DNA from: CAHJXG01 sp964235485
Lineage (GTDB): Bacteria; Pseudomonadota; Alphaproteobacteria; Acetobacterales; Acetobacteraceae
NCBI GenBank assembly: GCA_964235485.1
Contig: CAXSAZ010000021.1
Coordinates: 1 to 64,000, forward strand
Length of the DNA: 64,000 nt
Reading direction: 5' to 3'
Program-made: the position numbers and the translations under genes
Shown: positions 57,311 through 64,000 of the stretch, one piece after another
Layout: every line of letters begins with the position of its first letter
Position numbering within the stretch: the stretch's first letter is position 1
The notes under the pieces: model-generated
Told to the model about the DNA's origin: nothing
The model's input: only the letters and a program-made list of their open reading frames with translations
Database searches by the model: none

Positions 57311-58045
57311 GTGGACGCGCCGCTGATGTCGCTGCGCGGCATCGGCAAGGCGTTCGGCTCGCAGGTCGCCCTGCGCGGCGTCGATCTCGACCTGTTCGGC
57401 GGCGAGTGCCTGGGCCTCGTGGGCGACAACGGCGCCGGCAAATCGACGCTGAGCAAGGTCATGTCCGGCGCCTATCTCCCGGACGCCGGGCGCATCCTGC
57501 TGTCCGGAACGGAAGTGCGGCTGGCCGGCCCGGCGGAAGCGCGGGCGCAGCGGGTCGAGATGGTGTATCAGGACCTCAGCCTGTGCGACACCATCGACGT
57601 GGCGGGCAACCTGTTCCTCGGCCGCGAGATCGCCCGGCGCGGCTTCCTTCATAAGGCGGCGATGCGGGCGGAGGGCCGGCGGATGCTCGACGCGCTCGGC
57701 ATCCGCATCCCCAACATGCGGGCCAAGGCGGCGCAACTGTCCGGCGGGCAGCGGCAGTCCATCGCCATCGCCCGCGCCGCCGCCTTCGCGCCCCGGGTGC
57801 TGCTGCTGGACGAGCCGACCTCCGCGCTGGCGGTGGCCGAGGTGGAGGCGGTGCTGGCCCTCATCAACCGGGTCAAGGCGCAAGGCGTCGCGGTGGTGCT
57901 GGTGACGCACCGGCTGCAGGACCTGTTCCGCGTGTGCGACCGCATCGCGTTCATGTACGAGGGCACCAAGGTGGCGGAGCGCCGAGCGGGCGAGACGAAT
58001 TTGGAGGAGGTCGTGCAGCTCATCGTGGGCGGCGCCCGGCCATGA
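57311..58045 (+). CDS. Sugar-type ABC ATPase, single domain
   Basis: A 244-residue ATPase with one nucleotide-binding domain, as in FrcA-type sugar importers, unlike the 500-residue double ATPases of RbsA. Walker A GDNGAGKST near residue 40, Q-loop YQDLSLCDTIDVAGNLFLGRE, signature LSGGQRQSIAIARA, Walker B VLLLDEPTSALAVAE, switch His in VTHRLQDLF. GTG start 8 bases after the binding-protein stop; stop overlaps the permease (ATGA). Confidence 0.9.
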   Translation: MDAPLMSLRGIGKAFGSQVALRGVDLDLFGGECLGLVGDNGAGKSTLSKVMSGAYLPDAGRILLSGTEVRLAGPAEARAQRVEMVYQDLSLCDTIDVAGNLFLGREIARRGFLHKAAMRAEGRRMLDALGIRIPNMRAKAAQLSGGQRQSIAIARAAAFAPRVLLLDEPTSALAVAEVEAVLALINRVKAQGVAVVLVTHRLQDLFRVCDRIAFMYEGTKVAERRAGETNLEEVVQLIVGGARP

Positions 58046-59040
58046 GCGCCCCGGCTCTCCGCGACGCGCAGCGCCGCCCGGCCGATCTCCTGCTGGAGCA
58101 CGCGCAGGTGCTGTCCATCGCCGCGTTCTTCCTCCTGTGCTGCCTGGCGTTCGCCTTCGCGTCGCCGGTGTTCCTGACGCCGGGCAACCTGCTCAACATC
58201 TTGCGGCAGTTGGCGCCCATGCTGATCGCCGCGGTGGCGATGACCTTCGTGATCACCACGGGCGGCATCGACCTGTCGATCGGCTCCACCGTGGCGCTCG
58301 CCAACGCGCTGGCGGCGATGGCGCTGGGAGCCGGGGTGCCCTGGCCGTTGGCGGCGACCGGCCTGCTGCTGGGGGGCGCGGCGGTCGGCGCGGCGCAGGG
58401 GTGGTTCGCGGCCTACCAGAAGGTCCCGTCCTTCATCGTGACGCTGGCCGGGCTGTCCATCCTGCGCGGGGTCGCGCTGTTGCTGACGCAGGGCTACTCG
58501 ATCCCGATCACCGGCGCGCCGGGCTTCATCGCGCTTGGGCGGGGCTGGGTGCTGGGTGTGCCGATCCCGGCCGTCATCGCCGCCCTGGTCGCCGTCGCCG
58601 GGTTCGTGACGCTGGAACAAACCCGCTACGGGCGGCAGGTGGTGGCGGTCGGCGCCAACATGGAGGCGGCGCGGCGGGTCGGGATGCCGGCGCAGCGCGT
58701 CGCGGCGTCCGTGTTCGCGTTGACCGGGGCCGCGTCCGCCTGCGCCGGGCTGATCATCGCCGCCCGGCTCGGCTCCGGCTCGTCCAACGCGGCGGTGGGG
58801 TTCGAGCTGGAGGCGATTGCGGCCGTGGTGCTGGGCGGCACGTCCTTGATGGGCGGCAGCGGCACGGTGGTCGGCACCGTGCTGGGGGCGCTGACCATCG
58901 CGGCCATCGGCAACGGGCTGATTTTGGTGCACACCTCGCCGTTTCTGGTGCAGATCGTGACCGGGGCGATCATCCTCCTCGCGATCTGGCTCAACACCCG
59001 CGTGTTCGCGCGCCTGGCTACGCGCCGCCGGGTCCGCTGA
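58042..59040 (+). CDS. Sugar-type ABC permease (RbsC-like)
   Basis: A 332-residue permease with about ten helices. The family phrases MTFVITTGGIDLSIGSTVALA near residue 70, YQKVPSFIVTLAGLSILRG near 130, YGRQVVAVGANMEAARRVGM (coupling loop) near 195 and ELEAIAAVVLGGTSLMGGSGTVVGT near 255 identify the ribose-type class. It acts as a homodimer in such systems. The start overlaps the ATPase gene. Confidence 0.92.
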   Translation: MSAPALRDAQRRPADLLLEHAQVLSIAAFFLLCCLAFAFASPVFLTPGNLLNILRQLAPMLIAAVAMTFVITTGGIDLSIGSTVALANALAAMALGAGVPWPLAATGLLLGGAAVGAAQGWFAAYQKVPSFIVTLAGLSILRGVALLLTQGYSIPITGAPGFIALGRGWVLGVPIPAVIAALVAVAGFVTLEQTRYGRQVVAVGANMEAARRVGMPAQRVAASVFALTGAASACAGLIIAARLGSGSSNAAVGFELEAIAAVVLGGTSLMGGSGTVVGTVLGALTIAAIGNGLILVHTSPFLVQIVTGAIILLAIWLNTRVFARLATRRRVR

Positions 59041-59050
59041 AGGGGATTGC

Positions 59051-60121
59051 ATGGTGACGGACCGCTCGCCCGCGCATATCGGCTCCGGCCAGGTGATGAC
59101 CGTGCGCGGCCCGGTGCCGGGGGCGGCGCTCGGCGTGACGCTGATGCACGAGCATTTGCTGAACGATTGCCGCTGCTGGTGGCACAAGCCGAAGGAGCCA
59201 GGGCGCGCCCGCCTCGCCTGCGACCCCGTGCACCCCGGTATCCTGGGCGAACTGCGCATGGACCCGTTCGTGAACCTCAGCAACTGCACCCTGGACGATG
59301 AGCGCCTGGCGATAGCCGAGCTGGCGGAGGTGTTGGCGCTGGGCGGGCGAACGGTGGTCGATCCGACTTGCCAAGGCATCGGCCGGGACCCGCTGGCGCT
59401 GCGCCGCATTTCGGAGGCAACGGGCCTGCACGTCGTGATGGGCGGCGGGTTCTACCTGCAAGCCGCGCACCCGGAGCGGGTGCGCGGCATGGCCGCCGCC
59501 GACATCGCCGACGAGATCGTGCGGGAAGCGGTGGAGGGCGTCGGGACCTCCGGCGTGCGCATCGGCCTGATCGGCGAGATCGGCGTATCCGCGGACTTCA
59601 CGGCGGAGGAGGAGAAGTCGCTGCGCGGGGCGGCGCAGGCGCAGCGCCGCACCGGGCTGCCGCTGATGGTACACCTGCCCGGCTGGTTCCGCGTGGCAGG
59701 CCGCGTGCTGGACGTGGTGGGCGAGGAAGGCGGCGACCTCCGCCACACCGTGCTGTGCCACATGAACCCGTCCGGCGCCGACACCGACTACCAGGCGGCG
59801 CTGGCGGAGCGCGGCGCGTTCCTGGGCTACGACATGATCGGCATGGATTTCTGGTATGCCGACCAGGGCGTGCAATGCCCGTCCGACGAGGACAACGCCC
59901 GCGCGATCATGCGCCTGATCGCCCGCGGCGCGTTGGATCGGGTGCTGCTGTCGCAAGATGTTTTTCTCAAGATGATGCTGACCCGCTACGGCGGCTTCGG
60001 CTACGCCTACCTGCAACGCCACTTCCTGCCGCGCCTGCGCCGCCACGGCGCGACGGGGGCGCAGGTCACGCGGATGATGGTCGAGAACCCGCGCTGCCTG
60101 TTCTGTGGCGACCATGGCTGA
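59051..60121 (+). CDS. Phosphotriesterase-family metal hydrolase
   Basis: A 356-residue amidohydrolase-superfamily TIM barrel of the phosphotriesterase (Php) family. The metal ligands are all in place: His33 and His35 in LMHEHLL, bridging Glu176 in LIGEIGVS (Glu in place of carbamylated Lys, as in PHP/lactonase relatives), His in LMVHLPG and LCHMNP, and Asp303 in LLSQDVF. Most likely a lactonase, amidase or ester hydrolase rather than a true organophosphate hydrolase. AGGGGA precedes the ATG. It lies in an operon with a sugar importer, a TenA-family protein and a PfkB kinase. Confidence 0.85.
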   Translation: MVTDRSPAHIGSGQVMTVRGPVPGAALGVTLMHEHLLNDCRCWWHKPKEPGRARLACDPVHPGILGELRMDPFVNLSNCTLDDERLAIAELAEVLALGGRTVVDPTCQGIGRDPLALRRISEATGLHVVMGGGFYLQAAHPERVRGMAAADIADEIVREAVEGVGTSGVRIGLIGEIGVSADFTAEEEKSLRGAAQAQRRTGLPLMVHLPGWFRVAGRVLDVVGEEGGDLRHTVLCHMNPSGADTDYQAALAERGAFLGYDMIGMDFWYADQGVQCPSDEDNARAIMRLIARGALDRVLLSQDVFLKMMLTRYGGFGYAYLQRHFLPRLRRHGATGAQVTRMMVENPRCLFCGDHG

Positions 60122-60773
60122 GCCGAGCCTGTCGCAGCGCCTGCTTTCGGCCAACCGGGGCGTGTGGGACGAGATGCAGGCGCACCGCTTCGTGCGCGAC
60201 ATTGAGGCCGGCACCCTGCCGCGCCCGGTGTTCGCGCGCTACGTCGCCTATGAGCACGGCTTCGTCGAGACCGCGATCCTGATTTTCGGCCACGCCATGC
60301 TCAAGGCGCCCGACTTCGCCGCGCGGCGCTGGCTGTGCGGCGTGCTCCATGCCCTGGCCGGCGAGCAGCTCGGCTACTTCGACCGCGTGTTCGCGGCGCT
60401 CGGCACCGGGCCGTCCAGGGCGGGCGCGGCGCCCCCGTCCGTGGCGGCGTTCGGCGGGTTCATGCTCGGCGTGGCGGAGACGGGTTCCTACCTCGACATC
60501 CTCGTCACCATGCTGGCGGCGGAGTGGATGTATGCGACCTGGTGCGGCCGGGCGGCACGGCGCCCGATCTCCGATCCCGACATCGCCGACTGGGTGCGGC
60601 TGCACGCGGCGCCGGAGTTCCAGGCGCAGGCGGATTGGCTGCGCGCCGGCGTTGATGCGTTCGGTGCGGGCATCGACGCGGCCACCCTGCGGCGGTTGTC
60701 GGACCTGTTCGGCACCGCGCTGCGGCTTGAGGTCGATTTCCACGCCGCCCCGTATGAGGCCGCGCCGGCATGA
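60114..60773 (+). CDS. TenA-family (thiaminase II-like) protein
   Basis: A 219-residue all-helical protein of the TenA/THI-4/PQQC fold. VAYEHGFVETAI near residue 43 corresponds to the helix with the catalytic acidic residue. In the helix ETGSYLDILVTMLAAEWMYATW the usual catalytic Cys (PC-x-W type) is replaced by Ala, as in the TenA_E subclass. The C-terminal Glu in LEVDFHAAPY is kept. Proteins of this class hydrolyse aminopyrimidines in thiamine salvage, or have unknown roles. The start overlaps the hydrolase end by eight bases; a GTG at 60105 could add three residues. The stop overlaps the kinase. Confidence 0.8.
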   Translation: MAEPSLSQRLLSANRGVWDEMQAHRFVRDIEAGTLPRPVFARYVAYEHGFVETAILIFGHAMLKAPDFAARRWLCGVLHALAGEQLGYFDRVFAALGTGPSRAGAAPPSVAAFGGFMLGVAETGSYLDILVTMLAAEWMYATWCGRAARRPISDPDIADWVRLHAAPEFQAQADWLRAGVDAFGAGIDAATLRRLSDLFGTALRLEVDFHAAPYEAAPA

Positions 60774-61660
60774 CGGAGGCGCCCGCGGTGTTCGTCCTGG
60801 GCAACGCTGGCGTGGACCTGGCCTTGGCGCTGGCGCATCTGGCGCGGCCGGGCGAGACCGCGGTGGCCTCGGCCGGCGCCCGCGCGCCCGGCGGCAAGGG
60901 GCTGAACCAGGCGGTCGCTGCCGCCCGGGCCGGGGCGCGCGTGCGGTTCTGCGCCCCGGTGGGCGAGGATGCGGAGGCCGATTTCATCGCCGGGACTCTG
61001 GCCGCGGAGCCGCTGGCCCGGCTGCACCTGCTGCGGCGGCCGGAGCCGACGGACGTGTCCATCGTGATGGTGGCTGACGATGGCGAGAACAGCATCGTCA
61101 GCCTGTGCCGATGCGCCGACACGCTGGACGAGGCCGAGGCGGGAGCCTTCGCGGCCGGGCTGACGCCGGCGGATTGGCTGCTGATGCAGGGCAACCTGAC
61201 GGCGGCGGCCACCCTTGCCGCGGTGCGGGCAGCCCGCGGGCGGGTGATGCTGAACGCCGCGCCGCTGCGCTGGCCGGTTGCGCCGGTGCTGCCGTTCTGC
61301 GCCGTCGCCGTGGTGAACCGGGGTGAGGCGGAGGCGATCACCGGCCTCGCCGACCCCGGCGCCGCCGCGTTGCGGATGCAGGCGCAGGGCTGCGCCGCCG
61401 CGGTGGTGACGCTGGGTGCCGAGGGCTGCGTATGGGCGGACGCGGACGGGCTGCACCGCCTGCCCGCCGCCGCCGTGCGGGCGGTGGACACCACCGGGGC
61501 AGGCGACACGTTCTGCGGCGTGCTGGCCGCGCGCCTGGCATCCGGTCGGGCCTTGCCGGACGCGCTGGCGGCGGCGCAGCGGGCCGCGGTGCTGTCGGTG
61601 ACGCGCTTCGGCGCGTATGCGGCGCTGCCGACCGTGGCCGAGCTGCGCGGGCTGGGCTGA
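60770..61660 (+). CDS. PfkB/ribokinase-family kinase
   Basis: A 296-residue kinase with both PfkB signatures: GGKGLNQAVAAARAGA near residue 41, and DTTGAGDTFCGVLAARL near 238 with the catalytic Asp. VVNRGEAEAITGL near 184 is the third conserved region. The shape is that of ribokinase. The family phosphorylates sugars, nucleosides or hydroxymethylpyrimidine. As the last gene of the ABC/phosphotriesterase/TenA operon it would trap the imported or processed product. It overlaps tenA by four bases (ATGA). Confidence 0.87.
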   Translation: MTEAPAVFVLGNAGVDLALALAHLARPGETAVASAGARAPGGKGLNQAVAAARAGARVRFCAPVGEDAEADFIAGTLAAEPLARLHLLRRPEPTDVSIVMVADDGENSIVSLCRCADTLDEAEAGAFAAGLTPADWLLMQGNLTAAATLAAVRAARGRVMLNAAPLRWPVAPVLPFCAVAVVNRGEAEAITGLADPGAAALRMQAQGCAAAVVTLGAEGCVWADADGLHRLPAAAVRAVDTTGAGDTFCGVLAARLASGRALPDALAAAQRAAVLSVTRFGAYAALPTVAELRGLG

Positions 61661-61737
61661 TGCTGTCGCAAAGCGGTCATTTGCCAAACCGGCGCGCAGC
61701 ACCGTAACCCGGCGGACCCCCTCATCATGGTGCCTCG

Positions 61738-62676
61738 ATGCTTCGATTTCTGCTGATCGCGTTGCTGCTGGCTGCTTCCCCGGCCAGGGCCGCGACGCTT
61801 GACCAGGTTCGTGCCGCCGGCGTGCTGCGCTGCGGCGGCGTGCCGCGTCCGGGCCTGGCCGCGCCCGCCGCGGAGGGCGGCGGAATGGCGGGCCTCGAAA
61901 TCGACCTGTGCCGGGCGGTCGCCGCCGCCGTGCTGGGCGACGGCGCGCGGATCGAGTTCCATCCCTACGCGCTCGGCCCCGATTTCGAGCGGCTGCGCCG
62001 GGGCGACGACGCCGTGGCGTTCCTCACGGGGTCGGAGCTGCAGGCCAACAACCTGCTGGACGCGGCCCTCCCCGGCCCGGCGGTGTTCCACCAAACCAAC
62101 GGCGTCATGGTGGCGGCGGACCACCCGGCGCAGCACCTGTCCGACCTCGCCGGCACCATGGTCTGCGTCGAGCCGGGCACCGGGGCGGAGCGCACGCTGC
62201 TGGCCTATGTCCGCGGGCGCGGCATCGCCATCCGCTATTCCGGCTGGCAGGAGGAAGAAGAAATGCTCGACGCCTTCGAGGTCGGCCGCTGCCCGGCCGT
62301 CGCCCTGGAAACGACGGCGCTGGCGGCGCAGCGGGCGGAGGGTCAGGCGCGGGGCCGCCCGATCCGCATCCTGCCGGAGCCGCTTTCGGCGACGCCGATC
62401 CTGGCCGTCACCGGGCTGGACGACGCACGGTGGGCGGCGGTCGTCGCGTGGAGCATGAGGGCGCTCATGCCGCCGGGCGCCGGGGCGGAACCCTTGGCGG
62501 TGCCGGGCGGAAGCCTGGGGCTGGCGCCGGGCTGGCAGGCCCGGGCGGCGGCCGGGGGCACGTATGATGCCTTGCTGGCCCGCAACCTCGGCGCGGCCTC
62601 GCCGCTGCGGCTGCCGGCGGGGTTGGATGCGTCCTGGCGCGACGGCGGCCTGCTTTGCCCGCCCGGGGCCGAGTAG
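61738..62676 (+). CDS. Amino-acid-type periplasmic binding protein, no transporter genes nearby
   Basis: A 312-residue SBP family 3 protein (AapJ-like): signal peptide MLRFLLIALLLAASPARA, then ATLDQVRAAGVLRCGG, GLEIDLCRAVAAAVLGD near residue 52, FLTGSELQANNLLDAAL, and MVCVEPGTGAERTL near 140. It has no permease or ATPase beside it, so it may serve a distant importer or act as a sensor. It keeps two Cys in LRCGG and DLCRA that could form a disulfide, as in AapJ. Confidence 0.8.
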   Translation: MLRFLLIALLLAASPARAATLDQVRAAGVLRCGGVPRPGLAAPAAEGGGMAGLEIDLCRAVAAAVLGDGARIEFHPYALGPDFERLRRGDDAVAFLTGSELQANNLLDAALPGPAVFHQTNGVMVAADHPAQHLSDLAGTMVCVEPGTGAERTLLAYVRGRGIAIRYSGWQEEEEMLDAFEVGRCPAVALETTALAAQRAEGQARGRPIRILPEPLSATPILAVTGLDDARWAAVVAWSMRALMPPGAGAEPLAVPGGSLGLAPGWQARAAAGGTYDALLARNLGAASPLRLPAGLDASWRDGGLLCPPGAE

Positions 62677-62684
62677 GAAGCGTA

Positions 62685-62702
62685 ACTTCATGCGCTTGTA
62701 AC
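62685..62702 (+). promoter_or_regulatory. Possible Pho box upstream of the phospholipase C gene
   Basis: ACTTCAT-GCGC-TTGTAAC shows two 7-base units 11 bases apart, matching the CTGTCAT-N4-CTGTCAT PhoB site in four and about five positions. It lies 69 bases before the phospholipase ATG. Phospholipases C are often in the phosphate-starvation regulon, which fits. The match is imperfect. Confidence 0.35.
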
Positions 62703-62770
62703 CCCGCCTGAACAGCAGGCACCGCGCCGCATGGGATAAAAGAACTCTGGATTTCAAAGGACCCGACCGT

Positions 62771-64000
62771 ATGCCACGCTTGCTCCTCAAGGGCTGCTCC
62801 GCCCTGGTCGCTGCCGGCCTGCTACTGCAGCCATTCGCCCTATCGGCGGCGCGCGCCGCCGAACGCCCCAGGCCAATCGTCACCGGCCAGCCCGATCCCA
62901 CCGGGGATGTCGCGCCGTTCTACAGCGACCCCGCCGCCGAGCCGCGGCTCTCGAACGAGGAGCTGATCCAACTGCTGCGGCGCCGGGTCAAGTACGTGTT
63001 CGTGCTGTTCCAGGAGAACCGCTCCTTCGACCACTATTTCGGCACCTTCCGCGGCGCAAACGGCCTGTTCTCGGACGGGACCCGGCCCCGCGTGCCGGCG
63101 ACCAACACCCAGGCGATCCTCAACACCGACGGCAGCGCCGGCACCATCCAGCCCTTCCGCATCGGCACCGAGCAGAACGCCGCCGACCTCGACGACATCG
63201 ACCACGGCCACCCGCGCATGGCGGCCAAGATGCACTTGGTGAACGGCGTGCCCGTCATGGACCGCTTCGCAATCAACGAGCAGGCCAAGTACTTCGCGGG
63301 GTCGCCGATCAACCCCACGACCCCGCCGGCCACCGTGTCCCTGAAGTCGAAGCAGTTCGGCGAGTTGGCGATGGCCTACGTCGATTGCGACACGATCCCC
63401 TTCCTGTGGAACTACGCCAACAAGTTCACCTTGTTCGACAACATCTTCCAAACGACGGTCGGGCCGTCCACGCCGAACGCCATCGCCATGATCGCCGGGC
63501 AGTCCGGGGAAACGCAGTGGGTGAAGCACCCGGACGCGACCTCCGCCAGCACCTTCGGCTCGGTCGCGGTGCCGATCACCAACGACCCGATCCCCGGCCT
63601 GCCCGGCGCCCAAGCCCAGTATTCGGGCGTGCCGAGCCAGCCGGCCAACATCGAGCCGACCGCCAACACCGGCGCCGCCAGCGGCGTGCCGCAGCGCAAG
63701 AACGAGGGCGGCGCGCCGGCCAATGTCGCGCCGAACCTGACGTTCGCCGGGCTGCCGCTGACGCTTGCCGGGCGCACGCTGGCGGATGTCGCGTCGCACG
63801 ACGCCAACCCGGCCCTCGACCTCGCGGACGTGCAGGGGGACATCCCCTTCATCACCGGGCGGGGCCGGAAGCCGTATAGCTGGGGCTGGTACCAGAACGG
63901 CTACGGGACGGAGCGGGGGCTGCCGGACAGCAACGGCATCCGCACGGTGCCGCACGCCAGCTACATCGGCCACCACAACGGGCCGCAGTACTTCGGCTAC
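62771..64000 (+). CDS. Phospholipase C / phosphoesterase-family protein (partial, runs off window)
   Basis: The first 410 codons of a secreted phosphoesterase of the bacterial phospholipase C/acid phosphatase AcpA family. A signal peptide covers about residues 1-30 (ending ARAAE). The family signature VLFQENRSFDHYFGTF starts near residue 79, with Glu82 and Asn83 as metal ligands and a likely nucleophile at TVGPSTPNAIAMIAGQ near residue 232. SHDANPALDLADVQGD and HNGPQYFGY fit the same family. The enzyme would hydrolyse phosphatidylcholine-type lipids outside the cell and release phosphate. The 3' end is beyond the window, so domains after residue 410 are unseen. Confidence 0.85.
   Translation, partial: MPRLLLKGCSALVAAGLLLQPFALSAARAAERPRPIVTGQPDPTGDVAPFYSDPAAEPRLSNEELIQLLRRRVKYVFVLFQENRSFDHYFGTFRGANGLFSDGTRPRVPATNTQAILNTDGSAGTIQPFRIGTEQNAADLDDIDHGHPRMAAKMHLVNGVPVMDRFAINEQAKYFAGSPINPTTPPATVSLKSKQFGELAMAYVDCDTIPFLWNYANKFTLFDNIFQTTVGPSTPNAIAMIAGQSGETQWVKHPDATSASTFGSVAVPITNDPIPGLPGAQAQYSGVPSQPANIEPTANTGAASGVPQRKNEGGAPANVAPNLTFAGLPLTLAGRTLADVASHDANPALDLADVQGDIPFITGRGRKPYSWGWYQNGYGTERGLPDSNGIRTVPHASYIGHHNGPQYFGY

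Overview
The window is about 70 % GC and looks like a chromosomal segment of an alphaproteobacterium, most likely a Rhodospirillales/Acetobacteraceae-type organism. That placement rests on the pckA, chvG/chvI, hprK, rapZ, EIIA, HPr cluster typical of alphaproteobacteria, a hopanoid-transporter-like RND protein, and very many uptake systems. The species is an inference. Most genes are tightly packed in operons with ATGA or GTGA start/stop overlaps. A few lower-GC patches (the first 400 bases, the 7.1-8.7 kb cassette, 33.0-33.5 kb) look acquired or decayed.

Left part (0-21 kb). A D-aminopeptidase gene (minus strand) is followed by a nucleoside-type ABC importer (BMP-family binding protein, double ATPase, two permeases) and, after an accessory cassette (Phd antitoxin, broken PIN toxin, Uma2 nuclease-like gene, VOC protein), a cytidine deaminase; together these would make a nucleoside uptake and salvage locus. 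A minus-strand operon at 9.1-14.6 kb joins a TRAP transporter to an L-threonate-dehydrogenase-like enzyme, an SDR and a TIM-barrel isomerase, suggesting use of a hydroxy acid. Next come a GAF-GGDEF-EAL protein overlapped by a histidine-phosphatase-like gene, an MFS exporter with a divergent LysR regulator, and an inositol-monophosphatase-family enzyme.

Central part (21-46 kb). pckA with a NodS-like methyltransferase, a HugZ-like protein, the ChvI/ChvG two-component system, HPr kinase, RapZ, EIIA, HPr and enzyme I form a regulatory block linking envelope and acid sensing to carbon metabolism. A YghU-type glutathione transferase, an AT-rich spacer and tRNA-Thr(CGU) follow. Then come pqiABC (lipid transport between membranes), an AI-2E-family permease with an extra C-terminal domain, a uracil-DNA-glycosylase-like protein, an HpnN-like transporter, and an EmrAB-type efflux pump with its MarR regulator.

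Right part (46-64 kb). A seven-gene minus-strand operon encodes a dipeptide/oligopeptide ABC importer with two paralogous binding proteins and a D-aminopeptidase-like hydrolase, so imported D-residue peptides may be hydrolysed inside the cell. A Uma2 gene broken by one stop codon separates it from a plus-strand operon with a sugar-type ABC importer, a phosphotriesterase-family hydrolase, a TenA-family protein and a PfkB kinase. That set is the best candidate for an undescribed pathway in the window. An orphan amino-acid-type binding protein and the first 410 codons of a phospholipase C with a possible Pho box upstream complete it.
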